Positions 1 through 7,460 of a DNA stretch of 32,010 bases are shown piece by piece. The position numbers were made by a program, and so were the translations under genes. The stretch lies in the NCBI GenBank assembly GCA_964388745.1, contig CAYMBP010000018.1, forward strand, positions 1-32,010, written 5' to 3'. This DNA is from CAYMBP01 sp964388745. GTDB taxonomy: Bacteria; Babelota; Babeliae; Babelales; RVW-14. Position 1 is the first letter of the stretch, and each line of letters begins with the position of its first letter. Under the pieces are notes generated by a model that was given only the letters and a program-made list of their open reading frames with translations, ran no database searches and was not told the DNA's origin.

Positions 1-661
1 ATTGTCCATCTTCTGGAAAAAAATAATCTTTCATATCATCGCTGTATAATCCTGTATAAATTCCTTTTTCTTTAACATCTTTAATAATTTTTCTAATTTG
101 TTTTTCTGTTGCTGAGTACTCTCCGCTTTGTTCATTAAAGCTCAAAAGTCCTTGTTCAACATATGCTTTTGGTTGAAAAACCAGTTCGCCTTCTGCTGTG
201 CGAGCGGGGAGCGATTTCATGTTATTAAGAACATTTTGGCGTTTAGCATATATGCTTAAAAGTGAGCTGAGGATACCTACTTCATCTTCTTTTGTTACTA
301 TTTCAAGGGCAATTAATGACCGGATTTTATCCGTATTATTTTTTATAGTGGTACGGTATTCATTAAGTTTTTCGGTATTATCTCCATATTTGAGGGTGTC
401 CAAAAAACTTTGTAAGGTGCTTATTTTGCTTAATGATTCTAAAGTGGCATCAGAAGAGAGATCATCCTCATTAAGTAAGACAATTGTATTTTGTCTATTA
501 AAGCTTCTCAGGTTTTTTTTCCCTCGCCTTGCTTCTTTAATCGCATTTTCGGCAATATCTTTTGTCTTTTGGATTTTATCTGCATTTGAACTGTAAGCAT
601 TTTGGCTGACTAAGCCAAAAAGCGCAGTAAATGCTGTAATATAAAAACGAGTATTTTTCAT
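1..661 (-). CDS. Exported protein of unknown function, partial (C-terminus beyond the left edge)
   Basis: Read on the minus strand from an ATG at 659-661, the frame stays open for 220 codons to the window edge, so this is the N-terminal part of a larger gene. The start is preceded by a good ribosome binding site (GGGAG about 8 nt upstream) and, further up, by a promoter-like TTGCAA/TATAAT pair. The product begins with a classic signal peptide, MKNTRFYITAFTALFGLVSQ, with likely cleavage after NAYS. The mature part is hydrophilic, rich in Lys, Glu, Asn and Ser, and predicted helical (for example LESLSKISTLQSFLDTL). I recognise no domain. It resembles in style the exported coiled-coil proteins at 9165-17865, but I could not find their diagnostic motifs in the visible part. 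A plus-strand reading frame at 198-596 is its shadow. Confidence 0.8.
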   Translation of the reverse strand, partial: MKNTRFYITAFTALFGLVSQNAYSSNADKIQKTKDIAENAIKEARRGKKNLRSFNRQNTIVLLNEDDLSSDATLESLSKISTLQSFLDTLKYGDNTEKLNEYRTTIKNNTDKIRSLIALEIVTKEDEVGILSSLLSIYAKRQNVLNNMKSLPARTAEGELVFQPKAYVEQGLLSFNEQSGEYSATEKQIRKIIKDVKEKGIYTGLYSDDMKDYFFPEDGQ

Positions 662-723
662 AGGTTTTCTCCCTGTGAGTAATGGGGTTATTAATCTAAA
701 ATAATATATTCCTTGTTAAATAG

Positions 724-753
724 ATTATATCAACAATTATTTCATAATTGCAA
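724..753 (-). promoter_or_regulatory. Candidate sigma70-type promoter for the partial gene at 1-661
   Basis: On the minus strand TTGCAA (753-748) is followed after 18 nt by TATAAT (729-724). It lies about 60 nt upstream of the ATG at 661. The rest of the 662-941 gap is AT-rich, and I see no further gene or clear hairpin in it. Confidence 0.45.
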
Positions 754-941
754 TTTAATAGTTGTTTTTATCCCTAATATAAAGAATTATTTCAATGAGT
801 CTATTCTATAAAGGTTTTATATTTGCTATCTATGTATTGAATTTATACGCTATTTGAATAATGATTGAATGCTATGGTACTTTTAAAAATACTAAAGTAA
901 GCAGTAAGCAAAGAGCACGGTTCATAGGGGAGTCGATTATT

Positions 942-2246
942 ATGATGAAAAAAATATGCTTTTTATGGATTAAAGGCTTTTTAGGAATTCTGTTAATTAC
1001 TTCATCGATATCTGCTATGAAAATGGAGCAATGGGAACGTTTGGATATTGATCAATTTAAAGTAGTCTTAAATAATATACTTACAGGATACGGTGATATT
1101 CAAGTTCTAGAAGATGCTCTTAAAAGAGCAGGTTGTTCGCTTGAGTGGTTTGTACATAATGTTATTGATGAGAGTCATCTTTTTCCTGAATGTTTTTATA
1201 TTTTTGATAAAAAAAGCGTGCTTAATGGAAAGAGCGTCTCTCTACTTACTTTCTCTGCTGATAGCAAAAAGCTTGCATGGTCAGGACGAAATTCTTATAA
1301 AGTTGAGTGGTGTGATCTTGCAGAGCGAAACATAGAAGAGATATTATGCAGTAATCAAATCCAGCGCTTTATTCCTTTAAGTCTCTCCTTCAACGCAGAG
1401 GGTCAGGTTCTTCTTGGAATGGATAATGGAAACTTGCTGATTCAAGATAAATTAAGTTTTGTATTTTCTCACGTCTCAGCCATTTCTGATAAACAGGTTT
1501 TGTCTTATGCTGTATCAAATGATGGAGCTTTTTGTGCATATTCATATGATGGTTCTGTTTTTATAATAGAGAGTTCTTCTGGTAACTATATTAAAAAAGT
1601 TCCTCTCAACAGGAACTATGATGAAGTTCATGCGTTAAAGTTTTTGTGTTCAGGAAAATTGATAATGTGTACAAGAGAAGGGGATTTTTTATTGTGGGAC
1701 TCTGCTGAAAATTGTGTTCGTGATATTTGTAATGAAACAATTCTTACTAGAGGAGCAAGGGCTCTTACAACCTCGGCTGATTATCGTTATTTAGCTGCAC
1801 GTATAATGAATGGAGATATTTTTATTTATAATGTTAAAAGTGAAAAATTAACATATTCTTTAAGCTATGCAGGAAGGGCGATTGCAGGTGATTGCTCATT
1901 TGCTTTTGATGCTTCTGGTCTGTATATGGGATATATTTCTCATGGAAATTTCTGTCTTAAGCGCTTGCAAGATGGATCTCTTGTACAAGTTTTTTCTAAT
2001 CAATTAGACTCACTCAATTCAGTGGCATTTTCTCCTGATGGACAGTATTTAGCACTTGGCTCTCGAGAGGGAGAGATATTTTTTGCAAGGCGTTGCAGTA
2101 AAAAATGTTTAAGCAATTTGACGCTAAGGCAAATCATTTTTATGCTTTGGTTTAATGAGAATAGAGATGAAAGTTATAAAAAATCAGAGACATTTAAGAC
2201 TTTTCCTGAAAAGATGAAAGAATTTCTTGAAAGTGTATTATTGTGA
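942..2246 (+). CDS. Exported WD40-type beta-propeller protein
   Basis: The frame is open from 861, but the start is set at 942 (434 aa) because AGGGGAG at 926-932 sits 9 nt upstream and translation then begins directly with a signal peptide (MMKKICFLWIKGFLGILLIT, cleavage near SSISA). After an N-terminal stretch of about 90 residues come six to seven degenerate WD40-like units. They show the usual pattern of a loop with DG, SG or NG and a short beta strand, for example LSLSFNAEGQVLLG, LSYAVSNDGAFCAYS, LTTSADYRYLAAR, and LNSVAFSPDGQYLALGS near the C-terminus. A tail of about 45 residues (from LTLRQIIFMLW) follows the propeller. Such propellers are normally protein-interaction platforms. Export points to a periplasmic, surface or host-facing role, which is inference. 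No enzymatic motif is seen. Confidence 0.75.
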   Translation: MMKKICFLWIKGFLGILLITSSISAMKMEQWERLDIDQFKVVLNNILTGYGDIQVLEDALKRAGCSLEWFVHNVIDESHLFPECFYIFDKKSVLNGKSVSLLTFSADSKKLAWSGRNSYKVEWCDLAERNIEEILCSNQIQRFIPLSLSFNAEGQVLLGMDNGNLLIQDKLSFVFSHVSAISDKQVLSYAVSNDGAFCAYSYDGSVFIIESSSGNYIKKVPLNRNYDEVHALKFLCSGKLIMCTREGDFLLWDSAENCVRDICNETILTRGARALTTSADYRYLAARIMNGDIFIYNVKSEKLTYSLSYAGRAIAGDCSFAFDASGLYMGYISHGNFCLKRLQDGSLVQVFSNQLDSLNSVAFSPDGQYLALGSREGEIFFARRCSKKCLSNLTLRQIIFMLWFNENRDESYKKSETFKTFPEKMKEFLESVLL

Positions 2247-2285
2247 TTGTTAAATATTGATAAGAGGTGAAAAATGAAGTTTTGG

Positions 2286-2362
2286 TGGTGTGCCTAACAG
2301 GACTCGAACCTGTGGCCTAGCGATTAGGAATCGCTCGCTCTATCCACCTGAGCTATAGGCAC
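2286..2362 (-). tRNA. tRNA-Arg (anticodon CCT)
   Basis: Full cloverleaf on the minus strand: acceptor GTGCCTA/TAGGCAC, D arm GCTC/GAGC, anticodon stem AGCGA/TCGCT with loop TTCCTAA (anticodon CCT, reads AGG), T arm ACAGG-TTCGAGT-CCTGT, discriminator A. The CCA end is encoded at 2288-2286. It lies 34 nt downstream of the second tRNA-Arg, so the two are probably co-transcribed. Confidence 0.95.
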
Positions 2363-2393
2363 ATCATACTTTTAGATTACCTGCTCTAATGAG

Positions 2394-2470
2394 TGGTGCG
2401 CCTGGCAGGATTCGAACCTGCAACCTGCGGATTCGAAGTCCGATACTCTATCCAATTGAGCTACAGGCGC
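2394..2470 (-). tRNA. tRNA-Arg (anticodon TCG)
   Basis: Full cloverleaf on the minus strand: acceptor GCGCCTG/CAGGCGC, D arm GCTC/GAGT, anticodon loop CTTCGAA (anticodon TCG, reads CGA and probably other CGN codons), T arm GCAGG-TTCGAAT-CCTGC, discriminator A and encoded CCA (2396-2394). The outermost pair of the anticodon stem (27-43) appears to be a T.C mismatch, leaving four good pairs. Confidence 0.95.
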
Positions 2471-2626
2471 ATGTCTTAATTGACTACGTATAATTTTATA
2501 GCATAAAAAAAGTGAAAATGCTAGTTATAAATCAGATAAAACAGCTTATAAAGATTAGTTAATTCTGCATAAACCAATTATAGCAAAAGCCATTTTAATT
2601 TGCCCAAATATTCTAATTATTCTTAT

Positions 2627-2842
2627 TCAAGCATTTATAACGGTTTTATAGCTAACAAAGATTGCTTGCATGGTTGAAAGCAAAAGAGATTTACTAAATC
2701 TGCGAGGGCGAGCTATGAAGCTGGCATTTTGTGTTTGGATAAGATCAAGGATAAGTTGAGTTTTATCGATATAAAGATAATTTTCTTTCAGTATCTTATC
2801 AAGTGCTTGAAGGCCAATGAGTAATTTCTTTAGCTTTGCCAT
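2627..2842 (-). pseudogene. Truncated AAA-ATPase-like (PF09820 type) fragment
   Basis: This 71-residue frame matches the N-terminal signature of the AAA-ATPase-like family. ENYLYIDKTQLILDLI is followed by RPRRFSKSLLLSTMQAIF, which corresponds to the family's RPRRFGKSLLLSTL P-loop. Intact members run to roughly 500 residues and carry a C-terminal nuclease-like domain; here the frame stops right after the P-loop helix (VSYKTVINA). The invariant P-loop Gly before Lys-Ser is a Ser. A normal ribosome binding site (GAGGAAC) precedes the ATG. I could not find the missing part in any frame downstream before the tRNA genes. A copy of the dispersed repeat starts 38 nt upstream. It is most likely a decayed remnant, although a short peptide may still be made. 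Confidence 0.75.
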
Positions 2843-2880
2843 GGGTTAGTTCCTCTTATGCTTGTTAATGATTTTTTCAT

Positions 2881-2963
2881 ATAACAAGTATCCTACGTAT
2901 TGGACTCTATCGCTAGACCCTATCACTCACTGTGTTCGTTTCAGGGTGATGTTCTGTAACTAT
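2881..2963 (-). repeat. Dispersed intergenic repeat, copy A
   Basis: Read on the minus strand, this segment matches 31881-31957 almost base for base over its first 57 nt (about five differences), through the shared core AGTGAGTGATAGGGTCTAGC. It ends in the same TACTTGTTAT tail after a diverged, slightly longer middle. It carries an imperfect inverted pair, CACCCTGA and TAGGGTC. It lies between mreC and the AAA-ATPase fragment. Confidence 0.85.
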
Positions 2964-2995
2964 GGAACAATAATTTTGTGGGTATCAAGTTAAAA

Positions 2996-3832
2996 TTATT
3001 TAGTTGTATGGAGTGAGATTTTTGCATTATTTGTTAAAAGGCAATGAGTAAGTTCTTCAATGTCAACCATTGGTTTAATGGTTATTAAATAATAAAGATC
3101 TTCTGGTTTTTTTTCATAGTCAGAGATAATACCAAGACAAAATCCTTCAGGAAAAATGCGGCCTTCGCCGCTTGAAAATACAAAGTCGTTTCGACCAATT
3201 GGCTGCAAATGGTTGACAAGTGACATATTGCATGTGGAGATATCGTTTTTACCTTCAATAATGCCATGTGCTTGAGTTGTGTTTGTGTAAGAAGCTACTT
3301 TACATCGCTTATCAGTAATTAATAGTACTTTGCAGTAATAATCGTAAACTTCAATAACTCGTCCAATAATTTGTAGTTTATAGAGTGCAATCATATCAGA
3401 AGCAATCCCATGCGCAGATCCTTTGTTGATAAGAATTATTTGTTCTTGGGAAGAAAGTCTTTTAACTATAATCTTCCCTAAAATGCTAGAGCTAAGTTGA
3501 TAGCGTTTTTTGAAATCACGCAAATCGTCTGTTTCTTCCATATATTGCTGGGTGCCAAGGGTAATTGTTACTGATTCAAGGAGCTCATTATATTTTTCCT
3601 TTAGTCTTTTATGTTCACAGGCAAGGGTCTGGTATGAATGAAAATAATTGCCTATTGACTCGATCATATCAACAGTATAGGCGCTGGTTATAATAAAGGG
3701 ATAGGTAATGCTGGCAGTAACTCGTTCAAAAGCACCATGATGTAAAAAAAGAATTTTGTAGCCAAGAAAAATAAGAGCGAAAAAAGAGAGAAGATAATAT
3801 CTTTTTTTAGTAACCGATGCTTTGCTAGTCAC
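2996..3832 (-). CDS. mreC: Rod shape-determining protein MreC
   Basis: MreC is the bitopic inner-membrane protein that links the MreB cytoskeleton to the periplasmic elongation machinery for peptidoglycan. A TTG at 3889 would extend the frame by 19 residues, but the GTG at 3832 has a strong AAGGAGC (3846-3840) 7 nt upstream and gives a clean MreC start: a short cytoplasmic tail, one membrane segment (YYLLSFFALIFLGYKILFL), a helical region around residues 70-100, then the beta domain. The beta domain shows family features such as ILINKGSAHGIASDMIAL, IIGRVIEVYDYYCKVLLITD and the AHGIIEG block. The length of 278 aa is usual for the family. MreB, MreD and PBP2 are not adjacent. It is transcribed away from the exported protein gene at 3973. 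Confidence 0.9.
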   Translation of the reverse strand: MTSKASVTKKRYYLLSFFALIFLGYKILFLHHGAFERVTASITYPFIITSAYTVDMIESIGNYFHSYQTLACEHKRLKEKYNELLESVTITLGTQQYMEETDDLRDFKKRYQLSSSILGKIIVKRLSSQEQIILINKGSAHGIASDMIALYKLQIIGRVIEVYDYYCKVLLITDKRCKVASYTNTTQAHGIIEGKNDISTCNMSLVNHLQPIGRNDFVFSSGEGRIFPEGFCLGIISDYEKKPEDLYYLITIKPMVDIEELTHCLLTNNAKISLHTTK

Positions 3833-3839
3833 GAATATT

Positions 3840-3846
3840 GCTCCTT
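3840..3846 (-). promoter_or_regulatory. Ribosome binding site fixing a GTG start for mreC
   Basis: AAGGAGC on the minus strand lies 7 nt before GTG (3832-3830). The upstream in-frame TTG at 3889 has no comparable site. Confidence 0.7.
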
Positions 3847-3883
3847 GTTTTGTTAAGCATAAAACATATTTCAATTTTTTAAT

Positions 3884-3911
3884 TTGCAAAAAGTTATTTT
3901 ATTACTATACT
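3884..3911 (+). promoter_or_regulatory. Candidate promoter for the gene at 3973
   Basis: TTGCAA (3884-3889) and TATACT (3906-3911) are separated by 16 nt. They lie in the divergent spacer between mreC and the plus-strand gene, about 60 nt before its start. Confidence 0.4.
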
Positions 3912-3972
3912 AACCTTCTAAGTATAAAATATTTTTTGTTATATCTGGCTTTTTAGAGTGAAAGGGCCTTCT

Positions 3973-4602
3973 ATGGTTCGTCTTTTTTTAATTACTACAT
4001 TTTTTATTTCTTCAGTCTATCAGCAAATCTTTCCAATTATAACTGGATCTCAAAATCAAGATATAATTAGTATGCAAAAAAAATTAAATGAGTATTTGTT
4101 GTATGGTGACAATCGGGTGGCAGCAGGATTTAATTCATTTAAAAAGAAGTTGAAGGATCGTTATTTATGCTTGGAGCTACTTAATTTTCGTGAAGATGAT
4201 GGGACGGTCTTTTTGGATGGAGTTAGGAAGCGTATTTATATGAACGCTTATCGGGAAATAAGTTTGTATCTAATAGAAGATGAAGCAGAGCGCCAGCTGT
4301 TTCTCGATACGTACGTAAAAAATGCGGAGGATTATATTAATTGTTTGACAGATGAAGCTGTTAAAGGTTTTTTGAGCTCTAAATTATTGAAGTACAAAAT
4401 AAAATTAAAAAAGGATGAAGATAGAGAAATTATTATAGAAAAGTTAAGCCAAAAAGAACGTCAGAAGCGAGCTGTTCTTGCTGATGAGCAAAGTGAAGAA
4501 TCAACTGAAGAAGAGACTGTTATTACAGGTATTGATGGACAAGAAATGTCACTTGCTCGGGCGATTGAGGTATTTAGTCAAGGAAACTTATTTGAAAAAT
4601 AA
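3973..4602 (+). CDS. Small exported protein related to the coiled-coil array family
   Basis: The frame is open from a GTG at 3958. The ATG at 3973 (209 aa) is preferred: it has AAAGGG 6 nt upstream and starts a signal peptide (MVRLFLITTFFISSVYQQIF). The mature protein is charged and helical. Two short motifs link it to the array at 9165-17865. LELLNFREDDGTVFLDGVRK aligns with FELDIRF-SNDDGSVVTTEQYRK in the protein at 13692-14453. Near the C-terminus, GIDGQEMSLARA resembles TVDGQEVSLEEA in the protein at 16462-17124. No known domain is recognised. A strong terminator follows 11 nt after the stop codon. The family link is my own by-eye alignment and should be treated as tentative. Confidence 0.7.
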   Translation: MVRLFLITTFFISSVYQQIFPIITGSQNQDIISMQKKLNEYLLYGDNRVAAGFNSFKKKLKDRYLCLELLNFREDDGTVFLDGVRKRIYMNAYREISLYLIEDEAERQLFLDTYVKNAEDYINCLTDEAVKGFLSSKLLKYKIKLKKDEDREIIIEKLSQKERQKRAVLADEQSEESTEEETVITGIDGQEMSLARAIEVFSQGNLFEK

Positions 4603-4613
4603 AAAATCTTAAC

Positions 4614-4646
4614 AAAAGGGCCATCTTCAGCGAAGATGGCCCTTTT
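4614..4646. terminator. Bidirectional intrinsic terminator between convergent operons
   Basis: Perfect 15-bp stem: AAAAGGGCCATCTTC (4614-4628), loop AGC, GAAGATGGCCCTTTT (4632-4646). The A tract on one side and T tract on the other let it stop both the gene at 3973 and the leftward operon that ends with dus. Confidence 0.9.
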
Positions 4647-4710
4647 AAAATTAAATTATATGATCTAATCTTGCCAAGGTCTTGGCACAGAGATAATTAG
4701 ATGATAAAGC

Positions 4711-5706
4711 TTATTCTGGGTTATGAATAACACTGTTTTCAGTAACAACTTGAGTCAATAAATTTCTCATCTCTTCTTCAGATTGTGTTCTCAAAAGAGA
4801 GCCTCGCCATTGTGAAGCATTATGAACTGTACGAATATATTGAGGCAATTGTTTTTTAAATGCACTAAATCCATACTTACCATAGTGTTGAATGTTTAAA
4901 TCAAGGTGTTTAAATGTATATTCTAGGGCTGTTTTAGTATCAATACTAAATTTTTTGCCTTGTGCTTCATCGGTAATTTCACGCATTTTCCAAGGAGCAC
5001 CCCACAGCGCTCGTCCAATCATGAAGCCATCACAACCTGTCAAATTATATACCTTTTCAACAGATGCAAAACGATTCAGGTTTCCTGAAAATACAACAGG
5101 AATAGAAATTACTTTTTTGATTTGAGAAACAAGGTCATAATCAAGCCGAGATGTAAAGCCTTCTGGTTGAGTGCGAGGGTGAATAATGATCATTTGAGCC
5201 CCATTGTCTTCAGCAAGTCGAGCAACTTCAATTGCATTTTTTTGTTTAAAACCTGCTCGAATTTTAATGGAAAAGGGTACTCGGCCATTAATAATTTTCA
5301 TAAAATTATTAATTAATAATTTAAGGCGAGGCAAGTCGGCCATCAATGCAGATCCAGAGCCTGATCGAGTTACAGCAGGAGCAGGGCATCCACAGTTAAG
5401 GTTAATTGCCATAAAGCCATGAGAAAGTACCTTTTCAATTGCGTCTTCCATGAAGTCAAGACGATTTGCTGAAAATTGAAAAGCTAGCGGTTGTTCTGTT
5501 TGTTTGTAAGTAACTGTGCGTGGTTGTTTTTCATTGCTTACGCATGAAATATGTCGCATTTCACCAAACAATAATTCTTCAGGGGAAAACTCTCGAATCA
5601 ATTGTCGCAGGGGAGAGTCCGTAATGCCGTCAAGTGGGGCAGCCATAAAGCGGGATACCTTGACCCCGCCTCCAATATCTATTTTTTCAGTCCAAAAATT
5701 ATTCAT
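4711..5706 (-). CDS. dus: tRNA-dihydrouridine synthase (DusB/NifR3-like)
   Basis: This flavoenzyme reduces specific uridines in the tRNA D loop using FMN and NADPH. The frame is open upstream to 5865, but that part overlaps gatA. The start is set at the ATG at 5706 (331 aa), which overlaps the gatA stop codon by a few bases, so translation is probably coupled; the ATG at 5712 is an alternative. Motifs in order are VSRFMAAPLDGITDSPLRQL (FMN site), NLNCGCPAPAVTRSGSGSAL around residues 104-123 with the catalytic Cys in the GCP motif, IKIRAG (about 147-152), IHPRT in place of the more usual HGRT or HART, and CDGFMIGRALWGAPW near the C-terminal side of the barrel. It is the last gene of the MATE-gatC-gatA-dus operon. 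The subfamily assignment is less certain than the family. Confidence 0.9.
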   Translation of the reverse strand: MNNFWTEKIDIGGGVKVSRFMAAPLDGITDSPLRQLIREFSPEELLFGEMRHISCVSNEKQPRTVTYKQTEQPLAFQFSANRLDFMEDAIEKVLSHGFMAINLNCGCPAPAVTRSGSGSALMADLPRLKLLINNFMKIINGRVPFSIKIRAGFKQKNAIEVARLAEDNGAQMIIIHPRTQPEGFTSRLDYDLVSQIKKVISIPVVFSGNLNRFASVEKVYNLTGCDGFMIGRALWGAPWKMREITDEAQGKKFSIDTKTALEYTFKHLDLNIQHYGKYGFSAFKKQLPQYIRTVHNASQWRGSLLRTQSEEEMRNLLTQVVTENSVIHNPE

Positions 5707-7129
5707 AACCATCCGGGAATTGAGTATAAAAGCCTGTCTTTTGCTCAAATGCATGAGCAACCGTATACAAACGTTCTTCAGAATATCGTGGTCCAAGAAA
5801 CTGGACACCAATCGGCAATCTTTCTGTAGAAAAGCCGGCAGGAACAGAAATTGCTGGGGTTCCAATCATACAGTTAGGAACATTAAAATAGTCAGCCATG
5901 TACATGGTCAAAGGATCTTTGTTGAGTTCACCAAGTTTGAACGGAAGTGATGGAGTTGTTGGGCTCATGAGCACATCAACATCGTTAAATGCTTCTTCAA
6001 ATTCACGACGAATCATTTGGCGAATTTTTTGTGCCCGTTCATAATATTCTGTACGATGGCTTGCTGAAAGTACGTAATTGCCAAGCAAAATGCGGCGTTG
6101 GACCTCGTGGCCAAGTCCTTCACCTCGTGTTTTAATATACATTTCAGTAAGAGCATCACCATCTCGGTTAGTGTGGCCATATAATGAGCCATCAAAGCGA
6201 GACAAGTTTGATGCAGCTTCTTCATAGTTAATAACAAAGTAAAGCGCAATAGAGTATTTTAAGTGGGGCAAATCAATATATGAAATTTTTGCACCAAGTT
6301 GCTCAACAGTTTTAATTGCTTCATTAAAGCGTTGTCTGACTTGTGGGTCAATACCCTCACTCTCAACAGCATCTTTAATAATTCCAATACGAATTCCTTC
6401 AGGAAGTTTCCCTGTCAGTGCTTTGGTAAAGTCAGGCGCAGGTTTTTGAATGCTTGTAGCATCGCGTTCATCATGCCCTGAAATAATACTCATAGCAAGT
6501 GCACTATCTTCAACTGTGCGAGCCATTAAACCAATCTGATCAGTTGATGAGGCAAATGCCATTAAGCCAAAGCGAGGAACTCTACCATATGATGGGTACA
6601 TTCCAACAAGGTTACAAAATGATGATGGTTGACGAACAGATCCTCCAGTTTCAGAACCGAGTGCAAAAGGAATGAGTCCAGCCGCAACAGCTGATGCTGA
6701 ACCTGAGCTTGATCCACCAGGAGATCGAGTTGTATCCCAAGGATTTTTTGTTGCACCATAAAAAGAAAATTCACCACTTCCACCCATGGCAAATTCATCC
6801 ATATTTGATCGTCCAAGAAGGCAAGAGCCCGCTTTTTTGAGGCGCTCAATAACTGAAGCGTCGTATGGAGCTTTGTAATCACGGAGCATACGAGAAGCTG
6901 CAGATGTGATTTGATTTTTAACACAGATATTATCTTTAATTAAGCATGGAATGCCCTGAAGGGGTCCATTTTTTTGGTAGTCAGTATTTTGATAAGTTTC
7001 AATAACACAGTTAAGATCTGGGTTATATTTTTCAATACGCTTTTTATAAAAAGAAAATACTTCTTCTGGTGTAAATTCTTTATTTTTGTAGCCAGCAAGA
7101 AGTGTTGCGATTGTTGATTGAGCTTTCAT
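5699..7129 (-). CDS. gatA: Asp/Glu-tRNA(Asn/Gln) amidotransferase subunit A
   Basis: GatA is the glutaminase subunit of GatCAB, which converts misacylated Glu-tRNA(Gln) and/or Asp-tRNA(Asn) to the amidated form. The 476 aa product has the full amidase signature. The Ser-cisSer-Lys triad is Lys65 (GIPCLIKDN), Ser140 (PGGSSSGSA) and Ser164 (GSETGGSVRQPSSFC); the spacing of 75 and 99 residues equals that of known GatA proteins. The start is preceded by TAAGGAT, which overlaps the gatC stop codon. Nine bases separate it from gatC, and its 3' end overlaps dus. gatB, which carries the kinase/transamidase activity, is not in this window. Presence of the complex implies that at least one of GlnRS or AsnRS may be missing from the genome, which is inference. 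Confidence 0.96.
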   Translation of the reverse strand: MKAQSTIATLLAGYKNKEFTPEEVFSFYKKRIEKYNPDLNCVIETYQNTDYQKNGPLQGIPCLIKDNICVKNQITSAASRMLRDYKAPYDASVIERLKKAGSCLLGRSNMDEFAMGGSGEFSFYGATKNPWDTTRSPGGSSSGSASAVAAGLIPFALGSETGGSVRQPSSFCNLVGMYPSYGRVPRFGLMAFASSTDQIGLMARTVEDSALAMSIISGHDERDATSIQKPAPDFTKALTGKLPEGIRIGIIKDAVESEGIDPQVRQRFNEAIKTVEQLGAKISYIDLPHLKYSIALYFVINYEEAASNLSRFDGSLYGHTNRDGDALTEMYIKTRGEGLGHEVQRRILLGNYVLSASHRTEYYERAQKIRQMIRREFEEAFNDVDVLMSPTTPSLPFKLGELNKDPLTMYMADYFNVPNCMIGTPAISVPAGFSTERLPIGVQFLGPRYSEERLYTVAHAFEQKTGFYTQFPDGYE

Positions 7130-7138
7130 TGATTATCC

Positions 7139-7450
7139 TTAACTTCTTGTCTTACGAATCATTTGTGGAACAACAAAATAAGAATCTTCATGTACAGGCG
7201 CATTTTGAATGAGGCTTTTTGCTTGTTGCTGATAAGCTTCATCGTTAACGCATGCTTGATCTTCGCGCATGAGAGGTTTTTGTTGATCATTGTTGAGTTC
7301 GCATGGTGTAATATCAACTTGATTGAGTTCTTCAATGTACGTCAAAACAGAGCGAATTTCCTCAGCAAAGAGAGCACATTCTTCATCATTAATTTCTAGT
7401 CCAGCAACGAGGGCAATATCATGAAGTTCTTGTCGTGAAATGTCGTTCAT
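7139..7450 (-). CDS. gatC: Asp/Glu-tRNA(Asn/Gln) amidotransferase subunit C
   Basis: GatC is the small subunit that wraps around and stabilises the GatA-GatB interface. The 103 aa product has the family's shape: an N-terminal helix pair (ISRQELHDIALVAGLEINDEE), then a helix with YIEELNQVDI and a loop containing MREDQA, matching the usual LRxD block. The C-terminal VPQMIRKT matches the usual VPKVI ending. It starts 10 nt after the MATE transporter stop codon and ends 9 nt before gatA, so the three are one operon. An AGGAAA ribosome binding site precedes the ATG. Confidence 0.93.
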   Translation of the reverse strand: MNDISRQELHDIALVAGLEINDEECALFAEEIRSVLTYIEELNQVDITPCELNNDQQKPLMREDQACVNDEAYQQQAKSLIQNAPVHEDSYFVVPQMIRKTRS

Positions 7451-7460
7451 AACAAATTTC

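Noticed and set aside
198..596. Plus-strand frame of 132 codons near the left edge
   Set aside because: It lies antisense to the partial gene at 1-661, which has a signal peptide, ribosome binding site and promoter. The plus-strand product is compositionally odd and has no ribosome binding site.
2493..2523. Promoter for the tRNA-Arg pair (TATAAAAT on the minus strand)
   Set aside because: A -10-like element is present, but I could not place a convincing -35 at normal spacing in this AT-rich stretch.
5516..5950. Plus-strand frames opposite dus and gatA
   Set aside because: Both strands cannot be coding here. dus and gatA are certain from catalytic motifs, and the plus-strand products have no recognisable features.
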